This document shows, in pieces, positions 62,598-64,000 of a stretch of 64,000 nucleotides of DNA (position 1 is its first letter; each line of letters begins with the position of its first letter). Where the stretch lies: assembly GCF_012317045.1 (NCBI RefSeq), contig NZ_CP051154.1, positions 1,488,001 through 1,552,000 on the forward strand, read 5' to 3'. Origin of the DNA: Leifsonia sp. PS1209 (lineage in GTDB: Bacteria; Actinomycetota; Actinomycetes; Actinomycetales; Microbacteriaceae). Both the position numbers and the translations under genes were made by a program. The notes below the pieces were generated by a model, which was given only the letters and a program-made list of their open reading frames with translations, did no database searches and was not told where the DNA came from.

Positions 62598-63816
62598 CGT
62601 CGAGGCGCCGCCGGCGGCGGGCGGCCTCCAGCGCACCTGGGCGCGCTGGTGGGTGCGGGTGCTGGCCGTGTACGCGGCGAGCAGGGTCGTCTCCACCGTC
62701 TTCCTGCTGATCTTCGCGAGCGTGCAGGGCAAGAACCCCTGGACGGGAGCGCACCCGGACTACTTCTCGTTCGCGACGATCTGGGACGGGCTCTGGTACA
62801 ACATCGTCGCCGTCTCGGGCTACCCGTCGTCGCTGCCGACGGTCGACGGCATCCACGTCACCGAGAACGCGTGGGCGTTCATGCCCGGGTACCCCGGCCT
62901 CGTGAACGTCGTCATGTTCCTGACCAGGATGCCGTGGGCCCCCGCCGCCGTCACCGTCTCCGTGCTCTGCGGGGCAGGGGCGACGCTCGTCTTCTACCGG
63001 CTGATGCTGCGGGTCGGCCTGTCCGCGTCGACCAGCCTGTTCGCGGTGGTGCTGTTCTGCGTCTCTCCGGTCTCCCCGCTGTTCCAGCTGGCGTACGCGG
63101 AGTCGCTGTATCTGCTGCTGCTCGCCACCGCCCTGCTGCTGCTCGTCGAGCGACGATACGGCTGGCTGTTCCCCGTGGTCACGGTCATGGCGTTCACCCG
63201 GCCGAGCGGACTGGCGTTCGCGCTGGCGCTCGGGATGCACGTGATCTACCGCTGGGTGGTGCGCCGCCGCGACCCGTTCCCGGTGCGCGACCGCATCCTG
63301 AGCCTGTCGCTGACGGTGTTCAGCGGGCTGGCCGGGCTGGCGTGGCCCGCCATCGCCGCCGCGGCGACCGGGTCGATCACGGCGTACACGGACACCGAGC
63401 TGGCCTGGCGCTCTCCATACATCGGATACACGCACCTGGTGCCGTTCGCGTCGTGGTTCCAGGGCGCGTACTGGTGGTCGAACGCCATGCTCGGGCTGCC
63501 GGGCTGGCTCGGCATCGTGGTGCTCGTGATCGTGCTCGCCCTCTTCGCGATCACGCTGTTCTCGCCCGGTGTGCGGAGGCTCGGCGTCGACCTGCGGTTC
63601 TGGATCGTGGCGTACGCGCTGTATCTGCTTGCCGTGTTCTTCCCGCAGTCGAGCACGTTCCGGCTGCTGATGCCGCTGTTCCCGCTGCTCGGCGCGATGG
63701 CGCTGCCGCGCAGCAGGGTGTACCGGGTGGGGCTGGTGCTGCTCTTCCTGGCGCTGCAGGTGGGCTGGCTCGCGATCGCCTGGGGTGTCGACGGAGCCGA
63801 CTGGTCGCCCCCGTGA
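62581..63816 (+). CDS. Integral membrane mannosyltransferase-like protein (PIG-V type)
   Basis: A 411-residue membrane protein with about ten hydrophobic helices. The segment FATIWDGLWYNIVAVSGYP (about 62-80) carries the Asp-x-x-Trp-Tyr pattern of the PIG-V/GPI-mannosyltransferase group of GT-C enzymes, and FMPGYPGLVNVV follows. SPLFQLAYAESLYLLLLATAL (about 164-184) is the other conserved block. It probably transfers a lipid-linked mannose to a surface glycan; this is inference. The GTG start lies inside the end of dapE (17-base overlap), so translation may be coupled, though a later start is possible. Confidence 0.82.
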   Translation: MLPAADVEAPPAAGGLQRTWARWWVRVLAVYAASRVVSTVFLLIFASVQGKNPWTGAHPDYFSFATIWDGLWYNIVAVSGYPSSLPTVDGIHVTENAWAFMPGYPGLVNVVMFLTRMPWAPAAVTVSVLCGAGATLVFYRLMLRVGLSASTSLFAVVLFCVSPVSPLFQLAYAESLYLLLLATALLLLVERRYGWLFPVVTVMAFTRPSGLAFALALGMHVIYRWVVRRRDPFPVRDRILSLSLTVFSGLAGLAWPAIAAAATGSITAYTDTELAWRSPYIGYTHLVPFASWFQGAYWWSNAMLGLPGWLGIVVLVIVLALFAITLFSPGVRRLGVDLRFWIVAYALYLLAVFFPQSSTFRLLMPLFPLLGAMALPRSRVYRVGLVLLFLALQVGWLAIAWGVDGADWSPP

Positions 63817-63874
63817 TCGGCGGTCAGCCCCGAACGCGGGTGGATTCGATTTCCGCCCGTCCGCTCCGATGACA

Positions 63875-63880
63875 GATAAT
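63875..63880 (+). promoter_or_regulatory. -10 box for the DUF3117 gene
   Basis: GATAAT in an AT-rich island (GATAATAGACATACAT) gives a leader of about 22 bases with a ribosome-binding site. No clear -35 is visible. Confidence 0.5.
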
Positions 63881-63908
63881 AGACATACATCCACGAAAGG
63901 GGAGCTGC

Positions 63909-64000
63909 ATGGCGGCCATGAAGCCGAGGACCGGGGACGGGCCAATGGAGGCTGTGAAGGAGGGTCGGCTCATCATCGTGCGGGTGCCGCTCGAAGGTGG
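63909..64000 (+). CDS. DUF3117 small protein, 3' end beyond the window
   Basis: The first 30 codons of a small actinobacterial protein (MAAMKPRTGDG..., then RLIIVRVPLEGG) match DUF3117, whose members are usually about 55 residues long and of unknown function. The ATG has a strong AAAGGGGAG ribosome-binding site. GATAAT (63875-63880) is a good -10 about 29 bases upstream. The gene runs off the right edge. Confidence 0.88.
   Translation, partial: MAAMKPRTGDGPMEAVKEGRLIIVRVPLEG

Overview
The window is GC-rich (about 70%), densely coding bacterial DNA, best matched by a high-GC actinobacterium of the Microbacteriaceae (Leifsonia-like). The evidence is a DUF3516 helicase, an actinobacterial-type DapD, a MoaC-MogA fusion, a MoeZ-like MoeB, a DUF3117 start at the right edge, a long structured leader before pnp, and many genes whose start codon sits 6-7 nt after a -10 box, as in leaderless actinobacterial transcripts. 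I see no phage, insertion sequence, CRISPR array, tRNA or rRNA. This is an inference from gene content, not a database match.

Layout. (1) 1-10.6 kb is a molybdenum island: moaA-moaD on the plus strand face a nine-gene minus-strand block, namely a membrane molybdopterin oxidoreductase, moeB with a rhodanese domain, moeA, a moaC-mogA fusion, moaE, an HTH-TOBE molybdate-binding protein, and modA-modB-modC. (2) 10.6-18.4 kb holds a Ski2-like helicase, an MMPL exporter with a divergent TetR regulator, a PiT phosphate permease with a small partner protein, and a lipoprotein. (3) 18.5-26.7 kb is a polyol catabolic operon: mannitol-type dehydrogenase (frameshifted), zinc dehydrogenase, MFS permease, dihydroxyacetone-kinase-type kinase, RpiB-type isomerase and an SDR dehydrogenase, under a divergent SorC regulator. 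It resembles known tetritol (erythritol/threitol) pathways that end in erythrose 4-phosphate.

(4) 26.8-36.6 kb has two nucleobase permeases, trmB, an aldehyde dehydrogenase, aspartate ammonia-lyase, a hydrolase, an FAH-family enzyme and a glycosyltransferase. (5) 36.6-48.6 kb has an Ada-AlkA repair fusion, an FAD oxidoreductase, an esterase, a ROK regulator, an FKBP, an AhpD/MocR divergent pair, an SDR/TetR divergent pair, a zinc alcohol dehydrogenase and a VOC protein. (6) 48.6-56.1 kb carries rpsO and pnp separated by five accessory genes. (7) 56.1-64 kb carries an Lrp regulator, a branched-chain 2-oxoacid dehydrogenase operon (E1alpha, E1beta, E2), the divergent dapD/dapE pair, a membrane mannosyltransferase-like protein and the start of a DUF3117 gene.

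The most interesting structural signals are: the repeated -10/6-7 nt/start-codon arrangement, including a shared two-way -10 between dapD and dapE; the near-exclusive use of Asp GAT inside the hexamer GGATGC; short in-frame tandem repeats in four genes; an intergenic inverted-repeat family with AACGGA/TCCGTT arms; and the single-base frameshift at the head of the polyol operon. I did not find a clear novel defence or mobile system.
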